The notes under the pieces were generated by a model, which was given only the letters and a program-made list of their open reading frames with translations, did no database searches and had not been told where the DNA came from. DNA of 64,000 nucleotides from Holothuria scabra (lineage: Eukaryota > Echinodermata > Holothuroidea > Aspidochirotida > Holothuriidae): assembly GCA_037179385.1 (NCBI GenBank), contig CM074179.1, forward strand, positions 434,001 to 498,000, read 5' to 3'. Shown one piece after another: positions 23,408 to 35,095 of this stretch; position 1 is the first letter of the stretch; every line of letters begins with the position of its first letter. Made by a program: the position numbers and the translations under genes.

Positions 23408-25358
23408 CAGGGTTTCCGTCAGAGGGGGGAAAGGGGGACCTGCCCCCCCCTTCCCACAAGAAGGTGGCTTAAATCTAGTGTTCGACCGATCATCTGTTAG
23501 GTAATCGGCATCGGGCCGATTATTGCGTTATCGGTAAATAATCGGCATCGGTAAAATTCTGCCATCCAACCGATCACAACCACCGATTATTTGCAAACTG
23601 GAAAAAGGGGCTAAATTTACTTGAAACTTGCTCTTAATTTCGTTAAAATTCCCCTAAATACGCAATCCTTTAACTTCCCGCCAAAACGGGATGCATTGAT
23701 TATCACAAACGTATACATTTTACCCCTGCAATGGGAACGATCGTTTGATGTTTTCCGCTATAACCCGGTAGTATTACTTGGAATTCGATTTAGAAGTGCA
23801 GTCAAGGTGTGTTCTTGCTGTCTCGCGGAAAGCACTGCGTAAGTTGCTGTACAAACTGTTCTGCACAAAACACATAGTACAGACTATCTAGCTGCAGTGT
23901 TTCGCCGTTTTTTCAAATCCCCAAGCTTTGCATACATATCTGTGCACGTTTTGTGCACGTAGCACTTAGAATCTTGTGAAGTTCGGTGGTTATTACCTTG
24001 CATAAATTAAGTCATTCCCAGCATTCCTTCCGTAATGTTATTTACGGTAGGACTTCAGCAATGTTGTCATACGACGTCATTGCAAGCAAAAACAGTAATG
24101 CACGTGGTCTCTTGCAGCAAACTTCATGGCCCACGCTTGCACTAGACTTGCGTGCGTGTCCGTTTTTACCGCCAAACAAAGCATCATATTTTGCTCGGTG
24201 ACATCATATGCAAAAGATCCATTGCAAAATTCAAATTGGGCCCTGCTTCGTGATTGGTACAATTGCGTTGATTCTAGGCAGCCAATCAAAACACGCGCCT
24301 TCGCCTATGTGATTTAGTGTGTGAAAATACTCGCTCTCGAGACAAATTTTCCCATTGAGTTTGTGTTACGACCATTGTGCTTGTAATGCCGGCTAGCGAA
24401 GCCGGGCGAGCCCCGTGCTAAATTCACCTAGAGACGGCATAACAAATCTCTGCGTACGTGGATTTTTCGGGGATCGGACTTACGTGCATTTCAGTTGCAG
24501 ATTCTTTTTAAACAAGACGGAAGTTTTGGACGAGAACTGCTAAAAATATACGGGGATATTTATATCGGAAAGGAACCATAAGATACGTTATACAGGTGTC
24601 CAGAACTGCTAAGATTATGATGATTGCTTTACATGGGGTTCGTTAAATCGGGAGAGTAGCTACAGTACATTAACGCAACTACAACCCAGTAAAGTAAAGG
24701 AAAGCAATGTTCCGACATGATTGGGGGATGAAAACTAGACAGAGCATGATGTTGACCTTTGAACTAAATTATCAAAGGGCATGTGACATCCACAGCAAAC
24801 AATTGTACAGAATTAAGGGTTGATATCTCCACTTTTGAAGGGAAAATATTTCGCCTACAAAAATGATGTCCCGTTCGTGAAACGAACAGAACTATTCCCA
24901 AAATTTTACATCCTGAACTGGTTATGGTTATACGATATGCACGAAGCAAGGGGCACGTACTAAAGTGACAAACATGTGACTTCCCTCATTCTAATAATCG
25001 GTGATCGGTAATCGGCAACGGGCCGATTGTGAAATTAAATAATCTGTAATCGGGTATTACCGATTATAGCACAATCGGTCGAACACTAGTTAAATCCCCT
25101 CTTTTCATTTCCATAAAAATAAGAAAATTGTCAATATCTTGGTTTCTTACTTTAAAAGACGACACTTTCGCAGCAATGTTTGAACTTACACAAATAAATG
25201 GCCTTTAAAACCTTCAAATTGCACCTTGCAGGGGCCTTGAAGCAAGCTTTTGTCCCCCTGAACCCACTCATAACTTTAGCCTAGGACAGCATCAATTTAG
25301 ACTTCGGGTTTAGCAGCAATAATTCCCCCCCTTTTTTGTGTTTCTGGCGGAATCCCTG
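23408..25358. mobile_element. Older TIR element interrupted by a hAT element
   Basis: The outer ends CAGGGTTTCCGTCAGA (23408-23423) and TCTGGCGGAATCCCTG (25343-25358) are complementary at 14 of 16 positions. A C/G-rich stretch sits just inside the left end and C runs near the right end. The hAT element at 23476-25088 sits inside, so the original element was about 330 bp long: about 68 bp on the left and 262 bp on the right. It has no coding content. Confidence 0.7.
23476..25088. mobile_element. 1.6-kb hAT-type non-autonomous element
   Basis: Inverted termini TAGTGTTCGACCGAT and ATCGGTCGAACACTA are perfect. Subterminal ATCGGCATCGGGCCGAT-like repeats occur at both ends, as expected for transposase binding regions. 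Flanking CTTAAATC (23468-23475) and GTTAAATC (25089-25096) form an 8-bp target duplication with one mismatch, characteristic of hAT elements. The interior has no recognisable transposase; the longest open frames are about 70 residues and unlike any family I know. It therefore appears to be an internally deleted or replaced derivative. Confidence 0.85.
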
Positions 25359-25393
25359 TCTGTGGAAGAAATTATTATTTTTTTTTATTGCAG

Positions 25394-25487
25394 ATGACTG
25401 GTGTTACGAGGGATCGCTGTTTACAACTTATTCAAAAGTACGAGCCCTCAGAAGAGGGAAGGACCAAAGGCCATCTTGGGATTGATG
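25394..25487 (+). CDS. PLCD: Phospholipase C delta-like, exon B (EF-hand to X linker)
   Basis: The acceptor is ATTGCAG and the donor GTGAGT. The exon reads in phase 0 from exon A and ends with one leftover base. It encodes [20 protein letters not shown] followed by [12 protein letters not shown] when joined to the next exon. The C-x-x-L/I-I-x-x-Y-E-P-S-E motif and the following G-I-D-G-F are typical of the last EF-hand-like segment of PLC-delta proteins. Length (94 nt) and phases are consistent with both neighbours. The first Met codon here is internal, not a translation start. The 28-bp minisatellite at 25577 begins only about 90 bp after the donor. Confidence 0.9.
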
Positions 25488-25576
25488 GTGAGTTGCAATT
25501 TTCAGATTAGAGTCTTTGATTATCAGATGATGGGAGCAATGATTTTATTCCAGCCTTTCTAGATCTTTGACATTAT

Positions 25577-25872
25577 TGGCAGGAATGGACAATGATGTCA
25601 TCATTGGTAGGAATGGACAATGATGTCATCATTGGTAGAAATGGACAATGATGTCATCATTGGTAGGAATGGACAATGATGTCATCATTGGTAGAAATGG
25701 ACAATGATGTCATCATTGGTAGGAATGGACAATGATGTCATTATTGATAGGATTGGACAAAGATGTCATTATTGTTAGGAATGGACAATGATGACATTAT
25801 TGGTAGGAATGGACAATGATGACATTATTGGTAGGAATGGACAATGATGACATTATTGGTAGGAATGGACAA
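25577..25872. repeat. 28-bp minisatellite, about 10-11 copies
   Basis: Unit GGTAGGAATGGACAATGATG followed by TCATCATT, repeated at a constant 28-bp period. Eleven GGACAA landmarks occur from 25586 to 25866. The last four or so copies carry ATGACATTATT in place of ATGTCATCATT, so there are two sequence subfamilies within the array. ATGATGTCATCAT within the unit is nearly self-complementary. Confidence 0.95.
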
Positions 25873-26187
25873 TTTGCAACATTTGTCTCTGTCTTAAATT
25901 TTCAAAAAATGACCCACTATGGTTTTATTAACAGAATAGGCAAAGTGGCTACATTCAATTAATTGTAGTAAAAGAGCTGTGTCATTGTACCCGTTAACAC
26001 ATTTCTGGGAGTGATGAACCTAAAAAAAAAATTTTAATTACTCATTGAAGTAGTAGGAAAACAGGAATCTTGATTCTCAGTAACATTGAACTCCAAGAAC
26101 ATTGGATATACCCTAGCCATATTAAAGGTAGAAAATGGAACTATTCTTTGGCTGTCATGGCACCAGCAGTTTGACCAGATGCTTTAA

Positions 26188-26438
26188 AGGGACGGAGTAA
26201 TTGTTTCAATTTGAAGAAGTGGCTGTGTACTGTAGTAGATTGCATTGTTTCATGATTGGCTGTTGACAGCCTGGTGACATTCCTTCTCTGCCAATTTGAA
26301 ATTTACTAGAAATTAGTGTTTGGTTTACCTTAAGTCCCAAAATATGATTGAAGGTACTTTGAAGAAAAATAACAAGAAAATTGTGAAATTTAGTTGTTTC
26401 TTCAAAATAAGTTTTGGGGACTGCACTTGACCTTTAAA
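26188..26438. repeat. Family-3 repeat copy
   Basis: Begins TTTAAAGGGACGGAGTAATT and ends GACTGCACTTGACCTTTAAA. It includes the family landmarks TTTCATGATTGGCTGTTGAC and GACATTCCTTCTCTG. The ends are weakly inverted. Other copies occur nearby and around 42.5-45.6 kb and 55.2-55.9 kb. It is probably an old MITE family; the consensus cannot be fixed by eye. Confidence 0.55.
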
Positions 26439-26439
26439 G

Positions 26440-26692
26440 AGCAAAAGTAGTCACCCTGAACTTATTTTGAAACAACAGATCTCACAGATTTTTTCCTACT
26501 TGGCTTCCAAGTATCTCTCATGATAAACTTCCAAAATGCATACAGTACTCAAGGTTAACTTCTGAGTTACTTTCTTAAATTAGTGAGGAAAATGTCACAT
26601 GACTCTCAAGAGCCAATCATAAAACACAACGGTCTACTTCACTAATCCAATTTGGGGTTACTGCATTTTCCCTTTTACATTTTGTGTTTTTC
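26440..26692. repeat. Family-3 repeat copy, opposite orientation
   Basis: Contains AAAATGTCACATGACTCTCA, AGAGCCAATCATAAAACA and ends with TGCATTTTCCCTTTT. It is the reverse orientation of the copy at 26188 and abuts it, so the two form a head-to-head pair. Confidence 0.55.
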
Positions 26693-27403
26693 ATTTGGTA
26701 ATATACAGTGGTGTTAAAGAAAATGCACAATGACAGTAGACTACACAGTCTACATTGTTGTTTTATTCCCAAAGACTCATATTTAGGTCAACTCTGTTGT
26801 AAATCCCCACCACCCCACCTCCCATCAGTCATTGTTATCATTTTACAGTAATGACCTATATGTACAGGGATTTACCGATTCTTCTTGTCATGCATGGCTT
26901 CTAAAGTGTGTGTACATGCATACAGATGGTGCATTATTTATATCACTCATTGCCGGAGAGTAGGCTGAAGTATTGAACTAATTCCATGACAGACTCTGTT
27001 CAATGCTAAGCTCTACCTGTCATTTCTGAGAGCTTCCTGAGGCTCTTAAAGGTTTATAAGCAAAGATTTTTCGGGGAACAACATTGAAAATTTGAGGCAC
27101 AGAGAGCTGATAAAATAAGAAAGGAAAAGGGAGAAAAAATGGTAATCCAAAGAGCAAGTCTATCAAACTTCAGATGTCCTCAAGCTCTATTTTACAGAAG
27201 CTGTTATCATGTGTCCCACTTTGTTATTTCAGCAGACAGAATGCCTATTTCGATCAGAAATACCTAAATGTGGCTTATGATTATTTATACAGTTGCTTAA
27301 ATTCATTTTTATAAGGTTTTTGTTTTATTTTGTGGCACAGAAGTAAAATTTTATTTTGATGAAAAAATGTGCTTTCTTGTTTATAAGTACATTTTTGTGT
27401 AAG

Positions 27404-28739
27404 GTCAGTCAGTCAGTCAGTCAGTCAGTCAGTCAGTCAGTCAGTCAGTCAGTCAGTCAGTCAGTCAGTCAGTCAGTCAGTCAGTCAGTCAGTCAGTCAG
27501 TCAGTCAGTCAGTCAGTCAGTCAGTCAGTCAGTCAGTCAGTCAGTCAGTCAGTCAGTCAGTCAGTCAGTCAGTCAGTCAGTCAGTCAGTCAGTCAGTCAG
27601 TCAGTCAGTCAGTCAGTCAGTCAGTCAGTCAGTCAGTCAGTCAGTCAGTCAGTCAGTCAGTCAGTCAGTCAGTCAGTCAGTCAGTCAGTCAGTCAGTCAG
27701 TCAGTCAGTCAGTCAGTCAGTCAGTCAGTCAGTCGGTCAGTCAGTCAGTCAGTCAGTCAGTCAGTCAGTCAGTCAGTCAGTCAGTCAGTCAGTCAGTCAG
27801 TCAGTCAGTCAGTCAGTCAGTCAGTCAGTCAGTCAGTCAGTCAGTCAGTCAGTCAGTCAGTCAGTCAGTCAGTCAGTCAGTCAGTCAGTCAGTCAGTCAG
27901 TCAGTCAGTCAGTCAGTCAGTCAGTCAGTCAGTCAGTCAGTCAGTCAGTCAGTCAGTCAGTCAGTCAGTCAGTCAGTCAGTCAGTCAGTCAGTCAGTCAG
28001 TCAGTCAGTCAGTCAGTCAGTCAGTCAGTCAGTCAGTCAGTCAGTCAGTCAGTCAGTCAGTCAGTCAGTCAGTCAGTCAGTCAGTCAGTCAGTCAGTCAG
28101 TCAGTCAGTCAGTCAGTCAGTCGGTCAGTCAGTCAGTCAGTCAGTCAGTCAGTCAGTCAGTCAGTCAGTCAGTCAGTCAGTCAGTCAGTCAGTCGGTCAG
28201 TCAGTCAGTCAGTCAGTCAGTCGGTCAGTCAGTCAGTCAGTCAGTCAGTCAGTCAGTCAGTCAGTCAGTCAGTCAGTCAGTCAGTCAGTCAGTCAGTCAG
28301 TCAGTCAGTCAGTCAGTCAGTCAGTCAGTCAGTCAGTCAGTCAGTCAGTCAGTCAGTCAGTCAGTCAGTCAGTCAGTCAGTCAGTCGGTCAGTCAGTCAG
28401 TCAGTCAGTCAGTCAGTCAGTCAGTCAGTCAGTCAGGCAGTCAGTCAGTCGGTCAGTCAGTCAGTCAGTCAGTCAGTCAGTCAGTCAGTCAGTCAGTCAG
28501 TCAGTCAGTCAGTCAGTCAGTCAGTCAGTCAGTCAGTCAGTCAGTCAGTCAGTCAGTCAGTCAGTCAGTCAGTCAGTCAGTCAGTCAGTCAGTCAGTCAG
28601 TCAGTCAGTCAGTCAGTCAGTCAGTCAGTCAGTCAGTCAGTCAGTCAGTCAGTCAGTCAGTCAGTCAGTCAGTCAGTCAGTCAGTCAGTCAGTCAGTCAG
28701 TCAGTCAGTCAGTCAGTCAGTCAGTCAGTCAGTCAGTCA
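27404..28739. repeat. Giant (TCAG)n microsatellite, 1,336 bp (~334 units)
   Basis: Uninterrupted tetranucleotide TCAG apart from seven single-base changes: A to G near 27735, 28123, 28195, 28223, 28387 and 28451, and one T to G near 28437. All but one fall in a 330-bp segment. The array ends exactly where a minus-strand SINE-A copy begins, and other SINE-A copies carry (TAAC)n or similar tails, so the array is most simply an expanded SINE tail. The plus strand is open in all frames, giving a spurious Ser-Val-Ser-Gln polypeptide; every minus frame meets TGA. The true length may differ if the assembly collapsed it. Confidence 0.97.
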
Positions 28740-28980
28740 AATGCAGTTTTACAGCCCAGTTTCCAACCAGTTTGTTCAAATCGAGCCAGCCACGGCCCTC
28801 TTTCCAGTTTTGTTTCACTGGCTTGTTTTCCCTTGCCCGTTGCTTATGTTAGCACCAAGCATGCACAATGGCAGCTGACTCTGTTTTTTAAAACTTTGGT
28901 ATGTATGACCTGGCCAGGTCTTGAACTTCTACAAAAAATCTAATGCTCAAACCACCTGACCATGCAGTGGGTCTACTTTC
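28740..28980 (-). mobile_element. SINE-A copy, minus strand, source of the (TCAG)n tail
   Basis: Read on the minus strand: a tRNA-like head (GCATGGTCAGGTGGTTTGAG, then AGACCTGGCCAGGTC), a body with GGGAAAACAAGCCAGTGAAA, GGCCGTGGCTGGCTCGA and AACTGGTTGGAAACTGGGCT, and a 3' end GTAAAACTGCATTTGAC. The end leads straight into the (TGAC)n array. Length is about 240 bp, similar to the copy at 17534. Confidence 0.85.
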
Positions 28981-29757
28981 TTGTTTAGAGATATTTCATA
29001 TTTTTTCAGCAATTAAAGACTTAAGAGTGCAGGAAAATTCCTGATTTCAGGAAAGCTGCAGTGGAATGTCTTGAGCCACATTCTCAGGAAATCCATTTTG
29101 CTTGATGAAGAGGTTTGTTGAAGGGTGGGGTGTGTATTTTACTGTATGATACTTGAAAAACAGAAAAGGGTCAACCATTTTGTACAAAGGTCTTCTTTGT
29201 GAAAAGCTTTCTGAAATGAGAACCCTCCCATTAGACTGCTTACAATGCGGGAAAACAAATTTTCAGAAAGTGGACCTCTTCTTGACATACATCTCTAAGT
29301 CCATGGATGTTCTTCAAATAAAATACTGTCATGGCAAGTATATCAAGAAATGATGCAAAGTGAATGAGAACAAGAAATTCAGTTTCATGGTGTACATGTT
29401 TGTGCAGGCCTTTTGGACTCCATTTACTTGTAAAATACTTCCATATCTTAAAAATATCACAGAAGGTTTGTTGGTTTAGCAGAGACATACTGTACTAAAA
29501 GGTTTGAATTAAAGTTTGGTACTTGATGAAACTTTACATCCAAATTTCAACTTGTCCTGAGATGAATTTTGACATAATTGATGGGAATTATTTCCTGGGT
29601 ATGGTTCTACCTATACACAACAATGCAATCTACAGTACACTGTTACTGCATGTCATGTCAGATAAACGTACTTGAACACACCATGCAACCAAGAAACTGA
29701 TTTTTTGCTGTACTTTTGAACCCTCCTGCAAGTTCTCATCAATTGTCATTCTTCACT

Positions 29758-29985
29758 GCTTGGTCAAGTGGGTAGATCATCCAACTTGCAGTTGGGAGGG
29801 TTGGAGTTTGACTTGATCCTGGCTGGGTTGTAGTAAACAATTTATAAACATGGATCTACTGTTGTGCTGGGTGCTCAGTGTGAGTGATGTGGTAGGGATA
29901 ATAGACCATTGAGCCGCAACTGCTGGCCCAACTGAAACAACTTGGTTAGAAAATGAGCCATAAAATCTCATCTAACTATCCAACA
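29758..29985 (+). mobile_element. Diverged SINE related to SINE-A
   Basis: A tRNA-like beginning TGGTCAAGTGGGTAGATCAT (A-box-like) is followed by GGGTTGGAGTTTGACTT (weak B box). The 3' third aligns with SINE-A: GAGCCGCAACTG, GGTTAGAAAATGAGCC and AAAATCTCATCTAAC correspond to GAGCCACAACTGG, GGTTGGAAACTGGGCC and AAAACTCTATCTAAC. The middle differs. It is either an old copy or a sister family. Confidence 0.5.
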
Positions 29986-32900
29986 ATTTAATGAAATTTG
30001 TTTTAAATTTTAAAATGGAGCAAGGACTGAGAAGTGTAAAGTAGGAGCTCATTATGGCTGTATACCAAGCTATTATAAAATCAAAAATAAAATCAATATA
30101 TGACGGCTTTGTGGTGGTACACATACAGTACATTATGGTATAAAGAGTTTGTGTTGTGTAGTTGGATGCAAAGCATGGTGGCTGTTGAAAGTCCTTCTAT
30201 TTTAGAGTACATTGCCTGTCTGACTGGAGTGATTGTCCAATTAAATTGATTTTTGGCTCTTACAAAAGGATAATTTTTCTAATTCTTTGCAGTGAAGTTT
30301 TATACAACTTAGTAGGCCTCTTTAATGATGTCTGTCTTTTAACAGAAAAATGAGAAATTCCAGAGACCCTCAAATAAAAATCAGTGTGGAAAAGTAGGCA
30401 TATGAAAAACAGAGGAAAGTGTTGAAGTTGCCCTCTCTTATGTCTAGTCCATGGAAAATATTTCTTTTTCCAGCATGAAAACTAAATTGAAGAAGAAGAG
30501 AGAATAAACAATTCAGAAACTGTTTTATACAAGAGAAATGGATAAAGATGAGTGATAAAAAGCACCTTGTGAAAAAGGTGCCTTATAGTAATTCACATAG
30601 CATTACTATACCTTTTAATTTATTGGTAATTAACTTAAATTAGAATGTTAGAAATTTAAATTAATTTTTAATTAATTTGTACAAACAATAGTGAAGAATC
30701 CTACTGTCCATTTGGATGGAAAACTTAGAATTGACCAGAAAAGAAGATCAAAAGAGGCTACAGTATAGCCAGTGCATTAAACAATTAAGTCAATTAAACA
30801 ACTTAGCGCAGACTCGTCCAAATATTGTTTGTTCATCAGGCCCCTTATACTGTGACTTTGCTCTGAAAATTAAACATAAAAAGTTGTAATAACCTGGAAA
30901 AGATTGGCATTACTTCACACCAGCCTGCAGTGCTATTGTGATGCCCCCCCCCCCTCCCTCACAAAGGAATCAGCAGTTTTTCTGAATACTGCTATCCAGT
31001 AAAATTTTTCCCAAGGGGGGAAGAAACTTTTGAATAGGTATTATATTAAATCTACTTTGCCCCTTACCTCCTATTTACACTCTGTAATCCCCACTAAGTC
31101 CATGGCAAGCTCAATAGCTCCAGGTGACCTCCCTGGGGGGATTGCTAGGATCCGTTTGTCCCATTGGCTAGTGACTACAAGCCTGACTGTTATTTTTGTA
31201 GGTTCATTTGCCTTTTTCCACTTGAGGTAAAACTGAAAAATTTAGACATGCAATTGAAGCTAAAAAAAATGATTTTCTTATGTGCACATGCAATGAAGCA
31301 TTAAGAGTGTATCAGTTTTATACACGATGCCATGTAGATTGATAAGTGTAACATTTACATGAACAACTGCTGTAATATTTCAATTTCTTACATGTTAAAA
31401 CTGTCTAAAATTGTTTGTGTAAGTTAAAATATCAGAAAGAGAGAGATAAGAAGAAGGAGAAGAGTATTTTGTTTGATGGAAGTGTATTAAATGTCATAAT
31501 TTAATAACAAAAGTGGTTTCCCATCAGATTAAAGGTAGCCATTATCTTATTAAAGACTGTTGGATGTATAAACTTTTACCAAACTTATGTCTGTGATATT
31601 AGGGAATTGATACTCAATCTTGCCTTGTATGACAAACAAATGTTTTTCTTTAAGAAAATATTTTGTTGAACATGTAATCTCATAGAATATATTATTGAAA
31701 TGTTATAAAAATCTTAAAAAAAAAAAATGAAACTTCATTTTCACATACTCGGTATGAATAAAATTGGATTTTCAAAATGCATTTTAACATTTCTCTTGGC
31801 AGACTTGCAGTACAAGTACACTGTACTTTCCTATACAGGTTTGCTGCATCTGTTGTGTATTCTTTGCACACTGCCCAAGATAGTTTTAGCACTGTGCCCC
31901 CTGAGTCCGCCATCTTGGAATAAAGATTATCCATTTTGGGTCAGTGCAATTGTTTAAAGTTCAGAGCTGGGACTTTGAAGTCATGAAGTGATATGATTGT
32001 GGAATTCCATCCATATGTTTGCAGCATATGCAATTCAAGTTCACTATTTGTTGATACTGTATTTTTTTTTTATTATTGAAGGTTTCTCTGTTCGACAGAA
32101 ATTTTGGTCTTTTCGTAGCTTTTTTTATGTTGTTGTAATCGTCATTTGGATTTAGGTCGTGTCCAAATCAATACAGTACCAATCTATGATAATGGGATCT
32201 TTCATGGTTTTTAAGTAGTTACAGTATATGTTTGATGACAGTGCATCTGTAGACAGGATTTCTAACATTGAAAAAAATTTTTGTTGTGAGTTACCTGGGA
32301 GATGAAGGAAAAACAGTTTCAAAAATTGTGCACTATGTTGTCTTCAAATATAAACTTTGGAATGATTCCCTTTTAGCCTTTTATGATTAGTGTTTATCAA
32401 AGCTTGGGTCATTGACAGGTTTTTGACCCCTGGGCCCCCTCCCATTTGGAATGGTTCTGCAGTGCAGGCATGATTGATTCTATCAATTGGTACTTAGCTT
32501 TGAAGTTGAAGTATTGGTATTCAATACTGTATGTTTCCCTTCAAAAAATTTGTGTCTTGGCCATCAAACTTGAAGCCCAAAATGTGTGTGATACACATGA
32601 TCAAATTCATGCAACTATTTTTGGATTTAAGTACCAGTGACCTTTTATTGATGCAGGTACTATTGCCACAAGAGCTATGAAGTATGCGTTAACAGCTTGT
32701 TTATTGTATCAGTGCTATATACCATACTGTAACTGGGAATAATTTGATCTGGTGTATTGCGTCACGTTTTGCTACACAAAATGGCCAGTTTGCTCTACAA
32801 ATGCAATATTCTGTAGCTTTTTTTGTACATAAAATATATGGGTTTTTAATGATTCGTTGATAGATGAGCGCAGAAACAGCTAGCAACAATGCTATGCAAA

Positions 32901-33382
32901 TTTTGAATGCTATGTGATTTTTTCCTGTCCTCTATATAATTTATTAAGGCCTCCATGCACTGTTTGTACCCATAGAAGTGATACCTTAATTGTGGTTAAC
33001 TCAGGGAGAAACTTGTTTATGTCTGATATAAACAAATAGAAACTGATATAAAAAATATCCCAGTACATGCAGCATCCATTTGTACATGATTGTTGTCAGA
33101 TTCACCTGAAGCAAGTTCTAATTCCAAAATAGATTTCCCAAATCCTTGTTCTTTCCTTCCTGTTATGAAAACCAAACCAGATCCATTTCTTTTGTGGTAA
33201 TTAAAAGCTAAGTGTTCTGATTTGTCTAATAACCCACAAATATTTACTGTTTAAATTTTCAGCATTTACTGAAAAACACAGCAGCAAGGTATGGGTTGAA
33301 ATTAGGAAAATCCATTTTGAAAATAGAACTTGATCTGATATTTGTGGCCAATTCATATTTTAAGTGAAGTACAGTACTCTAG

Positions 33383-33560
33383 CTACATGACTCCAAAAAT
33401 GGAACCCACTGCCGTTGTGCGTGATGTTCCACATAAGCAATGGAGTAGAGAATTAAAACAAGCCAGCGAGCCACAACTGGAAAAAGGATGTGGCCAACTT
33501 GACCTGAACCAATAGGTTGGAAACTGGGCAGCAAAAGTCTTCAAACTAGCTAACGTGACT
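33383..33560 (+). mobile_element. SINE-A copy, 5'-truncated
   Basis: The body begins at ATGACTCCAAAAATGGAACC and includes CCACATAAGCAATGGAGTAG, AAACAAGCCAGCGAGCCACA, ACTGGAAAAAGGATGTGGCC and ATAGGTTGGAAACTGGGC, ending in a CTAGCTAAC tail. The tRNA-like head is missing, as expected when target-primed reverse transcription stops early. Confidence 0.8.
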
Positions 33561-34966
33561 CTAAGTGCATGATGAGTCTCTGTATTTTGAGATCTGTACA
33601 GACTTGACATTTTTTTTTGCTTTGGTATGTAAATCAGAATGACTTGGAAGTAGACAGGATTTGCATTTTCAATTATTTGTATTACAGCACATTATATGAC
33701 TTATTAAAATAAAATATGGCTTGGTCACAAAACCCCATTTGTCATATGTTTTTGTGTTAATTAGTAAAATTTCTCTCAAAAGGTTCATGGCCTCAATTTA
33801 TGAGATTGGGAACCCTTGTTAATTTGTTTGAATTCCTCTCAGTTGCCCCCTTTAATCTAGCTGCGCATGTTTTACATGTTCAGAGTTTGTGTTGTTGCCA
33901 CCATCTTGTCCACAGTGCCTCAATAGCGCGAACATGTACAATTATAGTGACTTTCAATGGGTGAGATTGATGTGAGTCTGTCTCGTACCTAAATACTCTT
34001 TCTGTGATTGCTAATGCCTTTCTCATTTGTTACACTGTAAACAAAAGAGGGAGCTGTTTACAAACACCATTAATACAATGCCATGTTGTCGGCAGTAAAG
34101 GATTTAAATGAAACATGTATCCTCAATGTGTGTTTCCTGTCATTTTACCAGGTACCTTTGTTGTATGTACTTTCAGAGTATTTTAATCTCAGACTGCCCA
34201 GTATAATTGTGAATTTTGAAATCATTTCATCCCAAAAGTTGTAAAATGATGAAATATGAGAATTCAAAAGTACATGTTGCCCTATTACATAGTGGCAAAA
34301 ATCATAAATTATTATCAGTCTTGTTTCACTCTGACTTATTGTTGATAATTATGTATGGCTGATGTGATAGTTGTGTGAAATAATGCTTTAGTAGCTGAAT
34401 TTATACTGTCAGTATAAAGATGCTGGTATTTTGTAAAGATGACAAATCTGTGATACATTTTAACAGTGCCCTGTAGCTACTGTAATGTAGGATAGTGATT
34501 AAATTTACTGGACATACTCGATATACTGTACAATATGTCTACAGAGTATAAACTGCATGTGTAGTTGCTTGACACTGAATTTGGTAAAAGTGACACCTGT
34601 AAGATCAAATTTATTAAACCCCTCTAGGTTAACTGGATGCTTACATTAAAAAACGAACAAACAAAATTTATTCATATCCAGCAGCATAGCAGCATAGCAT
34701 AGAAATACATGCCCCTCTCGGCCCCCTACTTACCTCATACTGCTTGTGTTATACCACTTACAGTACCAGCCACTAGACCCTTTTAAAAAATAGTACATTG
34801 GAGATCGAGGTCATCCTCATTCTGTGAGCTGCCTACCTGTACTACATCCTCAACTCACTTAGTATGGTCAAACCCTCAAATCCAACTGAATGTACGTATT
34901 TAAAATGTTTAAATAAACAATGCTTAATATAATGTAACCCCCCCCATCACATACAGTACTAACTTC

Positions 34967-35095
34967 TAAGTTAAACAAGCCAGTGAGCCACAACTGGAGA
35001 AAAGGCCATGGCTGCTCGACTTAAACAATAGGTTGGAAACTGGGCTGTAAAACTCTGTTTAACTAACTAACTACATGTAACTAACTGTTTTACTA
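34967..35095 (+). mobile_element. SINE-A 3' fragment with (TAAC)n tail
   Basis: Starts at AAACAAGCCAGTGAGCCACA, continues ACTGGAGAAAAGGCCATGGC and ATAGGTTGGAAACTGGGCTG, and ends GTAAAACTC followed by TAACTAACTAAC repeats. It is strongly 5'-truncated. The tetranucleotide tail is the clearest evidence in this window that SINE-A ends in a short tetranucleotide repeat. Confidence 0.8.

Larger units (their letters stand above)
5941..25393 (+). other. Intron of 19.5 kb between PLC exons A and B
   Basis: The borders are GTAGGT at the donor and ATTGCAG at the acceptor, with phase 0 on both sides. The intron holds minisatellites at 6290, 12145 and 20966, MITEs of several families, two full SINE-A copies, a U2 snRNA-like relic, a 169-bp palindrome and nested hAT-type elements, each listed separately. 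A candidate minus-strand exon lies at 22130-22326. Stretches such as 8220-9150, 9290-12140, 17780-19800 and 21350-22080 show no recognisable feature. Confidence 0.75.

Noticed and set aside
25577..25872. CRISPR-like array
   Set aside because: The units are contiguous 28-bp tandem repeats without unique spacers, in animal intron DNA.
27356..28852. 498-codon plus-strand frame of Ser-Val-Ser-Gln repeats
   Set aside because: It is the translation of a tetranucleotide array flanked by intron and a reverse-oriented SINE; any (TCAG)n array is open on this strand.
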